Assembly: GCF_016595215.1 (NCBI RefSeq) | Contig: NZ_JAENHK010000001.1 | Span: forward strand, 496,001 to 560,000 | Reading direction: 5' to 3' | Length of the DNA: 64,000 nucleotides | DNA from: Chryseobacterium paridis | Lineage (GTDB): Bacteria > Bacteroidota > Bacteroidia > Flavobacteriales > Weeksellaceae | Shown here: piece after piece, positions 27,333 to 36,096 of the stretch | How the letters are laid out: the number at the start of each line of letters is the position of its first letter | Numbering within the stretch: position 1 is the first letter of the stretch | Program-made: the position numbers and the translations under genes | Notes under the pieces: generated by a model | The model's database searches: none | What the model was told of the DNA's origin: nothing | What the model saw: only the letters and a program-made list of their open reading frames with translations

Positions 27333-28568
27333 TTAAAAAGGATTATAAGATAAACCTAGACCAAAATAAAACGCTCTAGCTTTAGCCTGACCAACGAAAC
27401 CTAAATTCGTATTATTGACATCTCTGGCTTGTGGCATTGCATAACCACCGGCGATATCAACGCCAAATTGTTTCAATTTAAATCCAACCCCTCCTGTTAC
27501 TACATAGGTATTAAATGAAGGCGTTTCAGCAATAAAGTTATTATCAGAATAAGGAGATTCATCATAATAAGCACCTAAACGTCCAAAGATCATATTGCTA
27601 AATGCATATTGAGTTCCTAATCTGAATGTTTTAGAGTTTCTGAAGTTTTTAGGAGCCACAAGAACCGTAGGATCTGCCTGATTTCCGATCGGAGCATTTG
27701 CAAAATCCAATGTTAATTTACTGTATCTCTCCCATCCATGATAGTTAAAGTCTGCAGACACTAACCATTTTGGTGTAATCTTATAAGTTAATCCGACAGT
27801 ATATTCTTCTACTAAAGGTAAGGTAGCTGTAAAGCTATCCTGCCCGTTTGCTCCTAAACCTAGTAATGAATAAATAGACTGTGAAGGGAATTTAAATGTT
27901 GCCGTTCCATTCTTAGCTTTCATATCTACAGGTGAACGGTAAGCGATACTTATATCCAATTTCTCTTCAGGTCTGAAATAGAAACCAAAACCATATCCGT
28001 GTCCACTCGCTTTTTCATCATTAATATTAACTTGCCCTCCAAATTGAGTAACCGCTTTATCCCAGTCCACTTTTCCTCTTGCATAGATATAACTAGCTCC
28101 GAAAGCTAACCATGGTGCAAGCTTCACTGAAACCATTGGCTGGAAATAAAAACTCTTTAATTCAAGTTTTTGAACCATTTCTTTTCCTTCCCAATCATTT
28201 GGCCACTGAATAGTACTACCAAAAGGCGTTGAAAAACTAAAACCAACTGATAAATTTTCTAGCGGTTTATAAGCAATAGCCGCATAAATTGGTGTCCCAA
28301 GAGGATTATCAGTTTCTGAACTTTGTAAAGTATTTAAATTCTGAAAAGTAACTTTATTACTTGCTCCAAATCCTCCGGCAACTATACTCAGTTTAGAAGG
28401 AATGAATGACATACCCGCTGGGTTAAAAAATGCCACACTTGCATCTTCAGCATGAGCACTAGTATGTGCCATTGCCAATTGTTTCACCCCCTGCAAAGAG
28501 ACTCTGAAGCCTCCAGCGTAAGATAAAACACCCGCCAATAAAGCAGTGGATACTAATATTTTTTTCAT
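27333..28568 (-). CDS. OmpP1/FadL-family outer-membrane transporter
   Basis: Fourteen-strand beta-barrel for hydrophobic compounds. 411 residues. Signal peptide about 1-18. The N-terminal hatch has the family hallmark HAEDASVAFFNPAGMSFIP. Later barrel segments include LSVGFSFSTPFGSTIQWPNDWEG, WLAFGASYIYARGKVDW, LDISIAYRSPVDMK and a terminal FYFGLGLSYNPF, whose final aromatic is the Bam recognition signal. First gene of a two-gene operon with the SGNH lipoprotein. Likely cargo is fatty acid or similar lipid; not shown by sequence. Confidence 0.93.
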   Translation of the reverse strand: MKKILVSTALLAGVLSYAGGFRVSLQGVKQLAMAHTSAHAEDASVAFFNPAGMSFIPSKLSIVAGGFGASNKVTFQNLNTLQSSETDNPLGTPIYAAIAYKPLENLSVGFSFSTPFGSTIQWPNDWEGKEMVQKLELKSFYFQPMVSVKLAPWLAFGASYIYARGKVDWDKAVTQFGGQVNINDEKASGHGYGFGFYFRPEEKLDISIAYRSPVDMKAKNGTATFKFPSQSIYSLLGLGANGQDSFTATLPLVEEYTVGLTYKITPKWLVSADFNYHGWERYSKLTLDFANAPIGNQADPTVLVAPKNFRNSKTFRLGTQYAFSNMIFGRLGAYYDESPYSDNNFIAETPSFNTYVVTGGVGFKLKQFGVDIAGGYAMPQARDVNNTNLGFVGQAKARAFYFGLGLSYNPF

Positions 28569-28587
28569 AGACTATTATTATATAACC

Positions 28588-28595
28588 CAAATATA
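28588..28595 (-). promoter_or_regulatory. -7 box for the FadL-SGNH operon
   Basis: Reads TATATTTG on the minus strand, 20 bases before the fadL-type ATG. Confidence 0.45.
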
Positions 28596-28816
28596 AAATT
28601 ATTTTGAATACGTCTGTTAATATTTCTTAATATTTTAAACAATAACGGAAAAGAAAATTATGTTTAAAATAACACTTTAGAAAAAATTCACCCTAAAGGC
28701 ATATATACTAGCACATTGATAATATTTCATTGAGTAATTGCGTTTTCCGTTTAAGATTAAACAATCATGTTGATGAATATTTGAATTTTTTAGAATTACA
28801 TAAAGATAAAAATATA

Positions 28817-28824
28817 TAAATTTG
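28817..28824 (+). promoter_or_regulatory. -7 box for the RicT-like/gldH/PBP1A operon
   Basis: TAAATTTG, an exact match, 21 bases before the ATG at 28845. Confidence 0.5.
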
Positions 28825-28844
28825 CAAGATTAAATATTAGTTAT

Positions 28845-30221
28845 ATGAGTTGTGGATGTAAAACATCCGGCGATTCTGCGCATTCTTGCGGACCCAAGAA
28901 ATCCGCGAATGGTTGTGAAAATGTAAATACCTGTGGTAATAGTTATAAATTAAGTGTTTTCGACTGGCTGTCTAACATCAATAATCCTGCATCTAACAGG
29001 TGTGATTTTGTAGAAGTTAGATTTAAAAATGACAGAAAATCGTTTTATAAAAATGTAAATAATGTTCCTTTACATATAGGTAGTGTAGTCACTGTAGAAT
29101 CAAGTCCCGGACATGATGTCGGTGTGGTAAGTCTCACCGGCGAATTAGTGAAAATTCAGATGAAAAAGAAAAAATCATCTGAAGAGACCTCGCTAAAAAT
29201 ATATAGATTAGCCAACCAAAAAGATATTGAAGTTTGGCAAGAAGCTAGAAAAAAAGAAGATAGTGTCAAGATCCAGGCAAGAAAAATCGCGCATGGTCTA
29301 GGACTCGAAATGAAAGTTACTGATGTTGAATATCAGGGAGATGCTTCAAAAGTAACTTTTTATTACACTGCAGATAATCGAATAGATTTCAGGCAGTTAA
29401 TAAAAGAATATGCCTCTACTTTCAGAACCAAGATTGATATGAAACAGATTGGTTTCAGACAGGAGGCGGCAAAAATCGGAGGTATTGGATCGTGTGGTAG
29501 AGAACTTTGTTGTTCTACATGGCTTACAGATTTCAGATCTGTAAATACCAACGTAGCACGTTATCAGCAGTTGAGTATTAATCCTCAAAAACTTGCAGGA
29601 CAATGTGGTAAGCTAAAATGCTGTCTTAATTATGAACTGGACAGTTATTTAGACGCATTAAGCAATTTCCCATCTTCATCAACTACATTAGATACAGAAA
29701 AAGGAAGAGCCTTCTGTATTAAAATTGATGTTTTCAAAAAGAAAATGTGGTTTGCTTATGTTGATAGCTCTGTTGCATGGTACGACTTTGATATTGATTT
29801 GGTAAAACAATTCATTTCCAAGAATAAAAGAGGAGAAAGAATTTTACCTCTGGAAGATCTGAAACAACCAGATATCCCATTACAAAGTATTGATTTGATT
29901 CAGGAAAACAGTGTAGATCGATTCGAGAAAAAGAATCGTGGTTTTAATAAAAACAGAAACCAGAACCAGAATCACAGCAATAACAACAATAATAATAACC
30001 AGAACAGACAAAACAATCAGGGACCAAGGAAAAGTAAACCTGAGAAGTCTGAAAATACTAATTCTAACCACAATCCAAAGCAGCCAAGGCCGCAACAGCA
30101 GCCCAAAGTTCAGTTAGAAAAAGTAGAAGCAGCTTCTAATCAGGAGAAAAAACCACAACAGGCTCCTAATAAGAAAAAATTTAAAAAGAAATTCCCTCCA
30201 AAAAAAGATAACAATGCGTAA
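28845..30221 (+). CDS. RicT-like PSP1-domain protein
   Basis: Cytoplasmic protein of 458 residues. The N-terminus is rich in Cys (MSCGCKTSGDSAHSCG; later NGCENVNTCGN). The PSP1 C-terminal domain (about 60-300) has VTFYYTADNRIDFRQLIKEY, RQEAAKIGGIGSCGRELCCS and LAGQCGKLKCCLNYE, whose paired cysteines match the Fe-S ligands of RicT (YaaT) in the B. subtilis RicAFT complex. RicA/RicF partners are not nearby, so the Bacillus role in RNA maturation may not carry over. The last 110 residues are low-complexity Asn/Gln/Lys/Pro, probably disordered. The stop overlaps the gldH start by eight bases. Confidence 0.9.
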   Translation: MSCGCKTSGDSAHSCGPKKSANGCENVNTCGNSYKLSVFDWLSNINNPASNRCDFVEVRFKNDRKSFYKNVNNVPLHIGSVVTVESSPGHDVGVVSLTGELVKIQMKKKKSSEETSLKIYRLANQKDIEVWQEARKKEDSVKIQARKIAHGLGLEMKVTDVEYQGDASKVTFYYTADNRIDFRQLIKEYASTFRTKIDMKQIGFRQEAAKIGGIGSCGRELCCSTWLTDFRSVNTNVARYQQLSINPQKLAGQCGKLKCCLNYELDSYLDALSNFPSSSTTLDTEKGRAFCIKIDVFKKKMWFAYVDSSVAWYDFDIDLVKQFISKNKRGERILPLEDLKQPDIPLQSIDLIQENSVDRFEKKNRGFNKNRNQNQNHSNNNNNNNQNRQNNQGPRKSKPEKSENTNSNHNPKQPRPQQQPKVQLEKVEAASNQEKKPQQAPNKKKFKKKFPPKKDNNA

Positions 30222-30675
30222 AATTTTAGGATTATTATCCCTCATTCTTTTCTTGAGCTGTAATTCTTCAGGAGAAAACATCACCATGAATTCTGTTGAT
30301 AACAAATGGAATAAGAAGAGTGAGCAAAAATTTAATCTTGAAATTTCAGATCCGCAGAATCCTAAAAATATTATATTTGTTGTAAGAAATAACAATAATT
30401 ATCCTTACAGCAATATTAGGTTTATTGTTAATTTCACCAATCTTCAAAACAAGAAAAAAGAGACAGACACATTGAATTATGTTCTTACAAAACCCAATGG
30501 AGAATGGCTTGGAACAGGTTTTGGAGATACGAAGGAAACGCTCTTTCAGTATAAATTAAATTACAAATTTCCTGAAAAGGGAAAATATGAAATTGGATTG
30601 ATACAAGCAATGAGAAATGATTTCCTTCCGGGAATTGAAGATATTGGAGTTAAAATAGAAACGGCTAAACCGTAA
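30214..30675 (+). CDS. gldH: Gliding-motility lipoprotein GldH
   Basis: Envelope lipoprotein needed for gliding in Flavobacterium johnsoniae. 153 residues, signal 1-15 with lipobox LILFLSC (Cys16). Family features are the central YPYSNIRFIVNFTN, the motif DTLNYVLTKPNGEWLGTGFG, and the end FPEKGKYEIGLIQAMRNDFL followed by PGIEDIGVKIE. Size is normal. It overlaps the RicT-like gene by eight bases and is followed six bases later by a class A PBP, an arrangement I recall from other flavobacteria. Whether this strain glides cannot be read from the window. Confidence 0.9.
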   Translation: MRKILGLLSLILFLSCNSSGENITMNSVDNKWNKKSEQKFNLEISDPQNPKNIIFVVRNNNNYPYSNIRFIVNFTNLQNKKKETDTLNYVLTKPNGEWLGTGFGDTKETLFQYKLNYKFPEKGKYEIGLIQAMRNDFLPGIEDIGVKIETAKP

Positions 30676-30681
30676 CCATAA

Positions 30682-33063
30682 ATGGAAGAAAACAAAAAAA
30701 ACACAGGGACTAAAGGAAAAACATTTCCTCTTCCCCCCAAAAAGAATAATAAAAATACCGGTTGGAAGAAATGGGTAAGACTTATTTGGCTTGGACTTAT
30801 TGTAGTTGTTTTAGGAATTTCAGGAACTTTCTTTGCTGTTTCACAAGGCTTCCTTGGTGAAATGCCAGACGTAGAAGAACTTGAGAATCCAGATATTTAT
30901 GTTGCTTCTCAAATTTTTTCTGCTGATGGGGTACTACTAGGCAAATTTGAAAAAGAAAAAACCCAGCCGATCACCTATAAAGACCTTCCTCCTTTTTTAG
31001 TTTATGCTTTGCAAGCTAAAGAGGATGAACGTTTTAAAGAACACTCAGGAATTGATTTGCAATCAATTGCAAGAGCTGTAGTTTATGGTGGAGGAAGAGG
31101 TGGGGGATCTACGATTACCCAGCAGCTTGCAAAATTACTTTTTACTGGAGGTGCTTCACAAAACAAATTTGCAAGAGCATTCCAAAAATTAAAAGAGTGG
31201 ATTGTAGCTGTAAGTCTTGAAAAAAGATATACCAAAGAAGAAATCGTAACATTATATTTCAATAAGTTCGACTTTTTATATAATGCAAACGGGATTGAAA
31301 TGGCTTCAAAGATCTATTTCAATAAAAATACAAATCAATTGACTTTGCCCGAAGCAGCTATGTTTGTTGCCATGCTGGAAAATCCGGTTAAGAACAATCC
31401 AATGCGTAATGAAACCAGAGCAAAAGCAAGAAGAGATGTTGTTTTGGAACAAATGCAAAAAACTGGTTATATTGATGAGGACACTTATAGCAAAGCTGTA
31501 GCAACTCCTATTACCTTAGATTATCATCCGATTAAAAACATCAATGATGACTACTCTGCTTATTATAAGTTTTATTTAAAGAAAGAAATAGACTCTTACC
31601 TTAAAGAAAACGAAAAAGAAACCGGTAAAAAATTAAATCTTTATAAAGATGGTCTTAAGATATATGTAACTCTTGACTCAAAAATGCAAAAATATGCAGA
31701 AGAGGCTATTAAGGAACATTTAACTGATCTACAAAAAAGATTTGACGCAGAACAAAGAGGAAGAAAAAACAGACCTTTCTATTATCTAACAGATAAGCAG
31801 ATCAATAGTGTAATGGTTCAGGCGATGAAAAGAACTGGGCGTTATAAACTATTAAAAGCAGCAGGAGTATCAGAAGATTCCATCTTAATGGAGTTCCATA
31901 AGCCTATAAAGACATCTCGTTTTACATGGAATGGAGAAGAAGAAGTTGAAATGTCTCCTTGGGATTCTATCAGATATCACAAACAAATCGCTCAGGCAGG
32001 ACTAATGTCGATGGTTCCGGGAACAGGTGAAATTAAAGCTTGGGTAGGAGGAATTGACTGGCAGCACTTCCAATACGATCACATTAAACAAGGAAAGAGA
32101 CAGGTGGGCTCAACATTTAAGCCTTTCGTATATGCAACAGCAATTATGAAATTAGGGATGACTCCTTGTTCAGCAGTTTCAAATGGAACTTACGACCACA
32201 ATGGCTGGCATGTCCCTGGTAGAGGTGGAATGTTAACATTAAAAGATGCTCTAGCACACTCTCAAAACCCTGTTGCTGCCCGACTCATCGAAATGACGGG
32301 TGTAGATGCGGTAATACAGACAGCAAGAGATCTTGGAGTTACAGAAGAAATACCAAGAAACAATACTATTGCGTTAGGTTCATCAGATATTACGATTTAT
32401 GAAATGCTAGGAGCCTACAGTACTTTTGCTAACTATGGTAACTACAACAAGCCGGAAATGATCTGGAGGATTGAAGACGCCAACAGCAGAGTAATTAAGG
32501 AAGTAAATGTAGATCCTAAAGAGGTAATGAATCCACGTTATGCATACACCATGATTGAACTGATGAAAGGAGTAGCACAATTTGGGACAGCTTCTGGAGA
32601 ACTTTCAAGAAGAGGAATCTCAAAAGCGGTTGAGATTGCTGCAAAAACAGGTACAACACAGAACAACTCTGATGGTTGGTTTATGGGTATCACTCCAAAA
32701 CTTGCTACCGGAGCCTGGGTTGGATGGGAAGATAGAGCGACCCACTTCTTTGGAACAGGAGAAGGACAGGGAGCAAGAATGGCATTGCCAATCTGGGCTA
32801 TCTTCATGAAAAAAGTTTGGGCGGATAAGAGTTTAGGAATTACTCCGGATGACAAATTTACAAAACCATCAGACTGGAAAGACGGCTGTTCAGATCTTAA
32901 AGGTTTAAGTGGAGGGTATGGTGATGATGGAGGTTTACAGACCATTGACGAGATCAAGAATCCAAAACCTGCTGATCCAACACCGAAAAACAATGCTACT
33001 AAAAAAGAAGAAAATGTAAATGAAAATCTAAATAAAAATGAAGAAATAGATTTTAATAAATAA
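30682..33063 (+). CDS. mrcA: Bifunctional class A penicillin-binding protein (PBP1A type)
   Basis: Inner-membrane peptidoglycan synthase with glycosyltransferase and transpeptidase activities. 793 residues: a Lys/Asn-rich cytoplasmic tail 1-30, TM about 33-54, GT51 domain about 80-260 with KEDERFKEHSGIDLQSIARA (catalytic E114) and GGGSTITQQLAKLLF, then a transpeptidase domain with S477-T-F-K480, a SQNPVAARL segment at the SxN position and K655-T-G657. A charged Pro/Asn/Lys tail ends the protein. Last gene of the operon, with a strong terminator 22 bases after the stop. Confidence 0.96.
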   Translation: MEENKKNTGTKGKTFPLPPKKNNKNTGWKKWVRLIWLGLIVVVLGISGTFFAVSQGFLGEMPDVEELENPDIYVASQIFSADGVLLGKFEKEKTQPITYKDLPPFLVYALQAKEDERFKEHSGIDLQSIARAVVYGGGRGGGSTITQQLAKLLFTGGASQNKFARAFQKLKEWIVAVSLEKRYTKEEIVTLYFNKFDFLYNANGIEMASKIYFNKNTNQLTLPEAAMFVAMLENPVKNNPMRNETRAKARRDVVLEQMQKTGYIDEDTYSKAVATPITLDYHPIKNINDDYSAYYKFYLKKEIDSYLKENEKETGKKLNLYKDGLKIYVTLDSKMQKYAEEAIKEHLTDLQKRFDAEQRGRKNRPFYYLTDKQINSVMVQAMKRTGRYKLLKAAGVSEDSILMEFHKPIKTSRFTWNGEEEVEMSPWDSIRYHKQIAQAGLMSMVPGTGEIKAWVGGIDWQHFQYDHIKQGKRQVGSTFKPFVYATAIMKLGMTPCSAVSNGTYDHNGWHVPGRGGMLTLKDALAHSQNPVAARLIEMTGVDAVIQTARDLGVTEEIPRNNTIALGSSDITIYEMLGAYSTFANYGNYNKPEMIWRIEDANSRVIKEVNVDPKEVMNPRYAYTMIELMKGVAQFGTASGELSRRGISKAVEIAAKTGTTQNNSDGWFMGITPKLATGAWVGWEDRATHFFGTGEGQGARMALPIWAIFMKKVWADKSLGITPDDKFTKPSDWKDGCSDLKGLSGGYGDDGGLQTIDEIKNPKPADPTPKNNATKKEENVNENLNKNEEIDFNK

Positions 33064-33084
33064 TTTCTCTTTTAGAAATATATG

Positions 33085-33118
33085 AGACCTTTCAAGCAAT
33101 TTGAAAGGTCTTTTTTTA
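33085..33118 (+). terminator. Terminator of the RicT-like/gldH/PBP1A operon
   Basis: AGACCTTTCAA pairs with TTGAAAGGTCT around GCAAT, followed by eight T. The 3' arm also supplies the TTTG of the next promoter. Confidence 0.9.
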
Positions 33119-33132
33119 TTATCGTATCTTTG
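33100..33132 (+). promoter_or_regulatory. selO promoter overlapping the upstream terminator
   Basis: TTTG at 33100-33103 (-33 element), 21-base spacer, TATCTTTG at 33125-33132 (-7 element). The -7 box ends four bases before the ATG at 33137, so the message is predicted to be leaderless. Confidence 0.6.
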
Positions 33133-33136
33133 AATC

Positions 33137-34678
33137 ATGAATATTAAAGACATCAAACAACCCTTTATAGAAACTTTTCCCGGTGATTTCTCCGGAAACC
33201 CAATGCAAAGAATCACTCCTAAGGTTGTATTTTCCACTACCCTTCCTGCAGGATTTGAAAGTCCTCAATTGATTGCTTTTAATGAAAAGCTTTCGGATGA
33301 AATTGGTTTGGGAAAATTTGAAGATACTGATCTTGATTTTCTGGTTGGAAATAATCTTCCAGCAAATATTCAATCATATGCTACTGCCTATGCAGGACAT
33401 CAATTCGGAAACTGGGCAGGGCAGCTTGGTGATGGTCGGGCCATATTAGCAGGAGAAATAATAAATAGTTCCGGACAAAAAACCGAAATCCAATGGAAGG
33501 GATCCGGAGCAACTCCATATTCAAGACATGCGGATGGGCGTGCAGTATTGAGGTCTTCTGTCAGGGAATATCTTATGAGTGAAGCCATGTATCATTTAGG
33601 AGTTCCTACTACAAGAGCTTTAAGCTTATGCTTTACGGGCGAAAATGTCATCAGGGATATGATGTATGATGGAAATCCTCAAAATGAAAAAGGAGCAGTA
33701 ATCATTAGAACTGCAGAAAGTTTTCTGCGATTTGGTCATTATGAATTAGCTTCTGCCCAAAGAGAATATAATACCTTGCAGGAACTTCTTGACTATACAA
33801 TTCAAAATTATTTCCCGGAAATCATCTCTTCAGACACCGAAAAATATAAAGATTTCTTTAAAAATGTTTGTACAAGAACCGCTGATATGATTACCGAATG
33901 GTTCAGAGTGGGTTTTGTTCATGGCGTAATGAATACAGATAATATGTCAATTCTCGGATTGACCATTGATTATGGCCCTTATTCTATGATGGATGAATAT
34001 GATTTGAATTTCACTCCTAATACTACTGATTTACCTGGAAGAAGATATGCATTCGGAAAACAGGGGCAGATTTCCCAATGGAATCTTTGGCAGTTGGCCA
34101 ATGCACTACACCCAATAATTAAAGACGAAAAATTTCTGGAAGATACACTCAATAATTATGGCACCTATTTCTGGGAAACCCACGATAAAATGCTTTGTAA
34201 AAAGTTCGGTTTTGATGAATTATTGGAAGGAGATGAAGAATTTTTCAGCAACTGGCAGGGATTGATGCAGGAATTGCAATTTGATCATACTTTATTTTTT
34301 AATCAATTGGAAAAACTGAAAGTTGAGAGTGATCTAAAGTCATTGTTTAAAGACATTTCTTACACAGACCTAACCGATGATTTATTGAAAAAACTTGCAC
34401 ACTTTATTGAAAAATATAAGGAAAGATTATCAAAAAATTCAATTTCAAAGGAAGAATCTCTACATCTGATGCAAAAAACAAATCCAAAATTTATTCTAAG
34501 AAATTATCTTTTGTATCAATGCATCGATGAAGTAAATGAAGGCAAAACCGAATTGTTGAAAAAATTAACCCACGCATTAGAAAATCCATATCATGAAATT
34601 TACCCCGAATTCTCTGTAAAGAGACCAGGTAATTATGATGATATTTCAGGATGTTCCACACTTTCCTGCAGCTCGTAA
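33137..34678 (+). CDS. selO: SelO/YdiU-family protein adenylyltransferase
   Basis: Pseudokinase-fold enzyme that transfers AMP from ATP to Ser/Thr/Tyr of target proteins, linked to redox stress in E. coli. 513 residues, normal. Motifs are YAGHQFGNWAGQLGDGRA, WKGSGATPYSRHADGRAVLR, FVHGVMNTDNMSILGLTIDY (the metal-binding and catalytic region) and GPYSMMDEYD. The tail GCSTLSCSS carries Cys where eukaryotic SELENOO has selenocysteine. It is transcribed alone from a promoter nested in the preceding terminator. Targets are unknown. Confidence 0.95.
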   Translation: MNIKDIKQPFIETFPGDFSGNPMQRITPKVVFSTTLPAGFESPQLIAFNEKLSDEIGLGKFEDTDLDFLVGNNLPANIQSYATAYAGHQFGNWAGQLGDGRAILAGEIINSSGQKTEIQWKGSGATPYSRHADGRAVLRSSVREYLMSEAMYHLGVPTTRALSLCFTGENVIRDMMYDGNPQNEKGAVIIRTAESFLRFGHYELASAQREYNTLQELLDYTIQNYFPEIISSDTEKYKDFFKNVCTRTADMITEWFRVGFVHGVMNTDNMSILGLTIDYGPYSMMDEYDLNFTPNTTDLPGRRYAFGKQGQISQWNLWQLANALHPIIKDEKFLEDTLNNYGTYFWETHDKMLCKKFGFDELLEGDEEFFSNWQGLMQELQFDHTLFFNQLEKLKVESDLKSLFKDISYTDLTDDLLKKLAHFIEKYKERLSKNSISKEESLHLMQKTNPKFILRNYLLYQCIDEVNEGKTELLKKLTHALENPYHEIYPEFSVKRPGNYDDISGCSTLSCSS

Positions 34679-34753
34679 GTTCATAATATTAAACAACATA
34701 CACTAGACCTATTAAAAAAATTCTTACTTTTAATGCATAAATAAAATTGCATT

Positions 34754-35707
34754 ATGAAAAAGACTCTACTTTCTTTAGTATTATTAACAAGCGTGATGGG
34801 TACTGCCCAAACCGTTTTGTTAGACGAAGGTTTCGAATCCTATACCAACTTTGCTATTACTGGTATTGGTAGCTGGCAAACTTTAGATCTAGATGGCTTA
34901 CCTACTTACACAGGAGGAGGACCCGTAATTGGAGGTAGTACAGTTCCGACTTGGACTGCAAACTGGCCAAATAGAGGAGCCGCGATGGCATTTCAAATCT
35001 TCAATCCTTCTGCAAGCAATGCTACAAACAATCTTACCCCAATACCTGGTGTAGATGAAGAGGTAAGAAATTTCACACCACATGGAGGCCAAAAAATGGC
35101 AGTATCCTGGGCAGCTGTTGTAACACCTACAATTACAGCAAATAATGATTGGCTTGTTTCTCCACCTATAACATTAGGCGCTGGAGGTAATCAATTAAGC
35201 CTTTGGGTAAAGGCTCTTTCTCCAGACTATGTAGAAAACTATAAAATAGGAGTTTATATTGGTAGCGGAACCCCTACTTCTGCTGCTAACTTTACCATAA
35301 TTTCCGGAGCTAGTCCTTCAGTTGCTCCTTATGCAGCATGGCAACAGGTAACACAAAGCTTAGATACATATAGTGGACAAACTATCAGAATAGGTATCCA
35401 ATACATGTCTGATAATAGATATATGTTTATGGTAGATGATGTTAAAGTCACTACTGGTACTTTATCTACTTCCGAGGTGTCTTCTAAAACCCAAACAAGC
35501 ATTTATCCTAACCCAACAAAAGGGGAAATTGAAATCAAAACTGATAAAAAGATAAAATCAGTTTCTATTTTCGATGTTTCTGGTAGATCAGTTTTAAAAA
35601 CAACTTCTGCTAAGCCAAACCTTTCATCATTTTCTAAGGGAACTTATTTAATGCAAGTTGAGTTTGCAGATGGAACTTCATCCACAGAAAAAGTAATCAA
35701 AGAGTAA
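34754..35707 (+). CDS. T9SS-sorted secreted protein with cleaved-adhesin domain
   Basis: Exported protein of 317 residues. Signal peptide 1-18 ends GTAQ. A jelly-roll cleaved-adhesin/choice-of-anchor domain (about 22-235) has GFESYTNFAITGIGSWQTLD, NDWLVSPPITLGAGGNQLSL and MFMVDDVKVTTG. The C-terminal 75 residues are a type A sorting domain: TSIYPNPTKGEIEIKTDKK, VSIFDVSGRSVLKTT, FSKGTYLMQVEF, ending STEKVIKE. It is a different paralogue from the gene at 21567. Its 3' end is repeated at 45158-45195 on the far side of the RHS cassette, so this gene marks the left border of that block. Confidence 0.9.
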   Translation: MKKTLLSLVLLTSVMGTAQTVLLDEGFESYTNFAITGIGSWQTLDLDGLPTYTGGGPVIGGSTVPTWTANWPNRGAAMAFQIFNPSASNATNNLTPIPGVDEEVRNFTPHGGQKMAVSWAAVVTPTITANNDWLVSPPITLGAGGNQLSLWVKALSPDYVENYKIGVYIGSGTPTSAANFTIISGASPSVAPYAAWQQVTQSLDTYSGQTIRIGIQYMSDNRYMFMVDDVKVTTGTLSTSEVSSKTQTSIYPNPTKGEIEIKTDKKIKSVSIFDVSGRSVLKTTSAKPNLSSFSKGTYLMQVEFADGTSSTEKVIKE

Positions 35708-35718
35708 TAGCTTTTACA
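35681..35718 (+). repeat. Left copy of a direct repeat flanking the RHS block
   Basis: The last nine codons of the T9SS gene at 34754 plus about ten bases downstream. The first 20 bases (TCCACAGAAAAAGTAATCAA) are identical to 45158-45177. The following stretch differs at five of about 18 positions, four of them transitions. Confidence 0.65.
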
Positions 35719-35783
35719 GATAAATAAATCGAGGAAGGGAAAATACTGTATTCGATAAGCACATTGTACAGATTTTAGATAAA

Positions 35784-35817
35784 CAACAAATCCGCTCAGT
35801 GAGTGGGTTTTGTTTTA
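35784..35817 (+). terminator. Terminator of the T9SS gene
   Basis: AACAAA...TTTGTT closes an inner stem TCCGCTC/GAGTGGG (two G-T pairs, loop AGT) with one bulged T; a T-rich run follows. Confidence 0.7.
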
Positions 35818-36024
35818 TTATTAAGTTACAACTTTGAGCAGCAACAATTTTTTCTATATAAATTCAAATAATTACCTGCATTTTGTCAATATTCCTCCTA
35901 CATAAAGACCACTCTTATGAAAATCTACAACATACTGCTCCCTTGACATATTTCCTTCTGTATTCTTTTCTGATTATCAAAAACGGTTTAAAGATTATCT
36001 CCAGAAAAATATTGCTGCATTATA

Positions 36025-36062
36025 AAATACAAGCCCCACTGCAATGCGGTGGGGTTATTTGT
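36025..36062. terminator. Strong GC-rich hairpin at the left end of the RHS operon
   Basis: CCCCACTGC pairs with GCGGTGGGG (one G-T pair) around loop AAT, with outer ATACAA/TTGTAT arms. It lies about 35 bases beyond the stop of the minus-strand lipoprotein gene and probably ends that operon. The GC-rich stem stands out from its AT-rich surroundings. Confidence 0.7.
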
Positions 36063-36096
36063 ATCTGATCACAGATTATAAATATGCGACATTGGA

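Larger units (their letters stand above)
35708..36096. other. Intergenic region with two strong hairpins
   Basis: Nearly 390 bases between the T9SS gene and the RHS-associated lipoprotein gene. It holds two terminator-like hairpins (35784-35817 and 36025-36062). An open frame between them uses a TTG start, has no leader or promoter, and is not believed. No RNA gene recognised. Confidence 0.65.

Noticed and set aside
35883..36068. 61-codon frame in the spacer left of the RHS operon
   Set aside because: TTG start, no promoter box, and its 3' end runs through a terminator hairpin.
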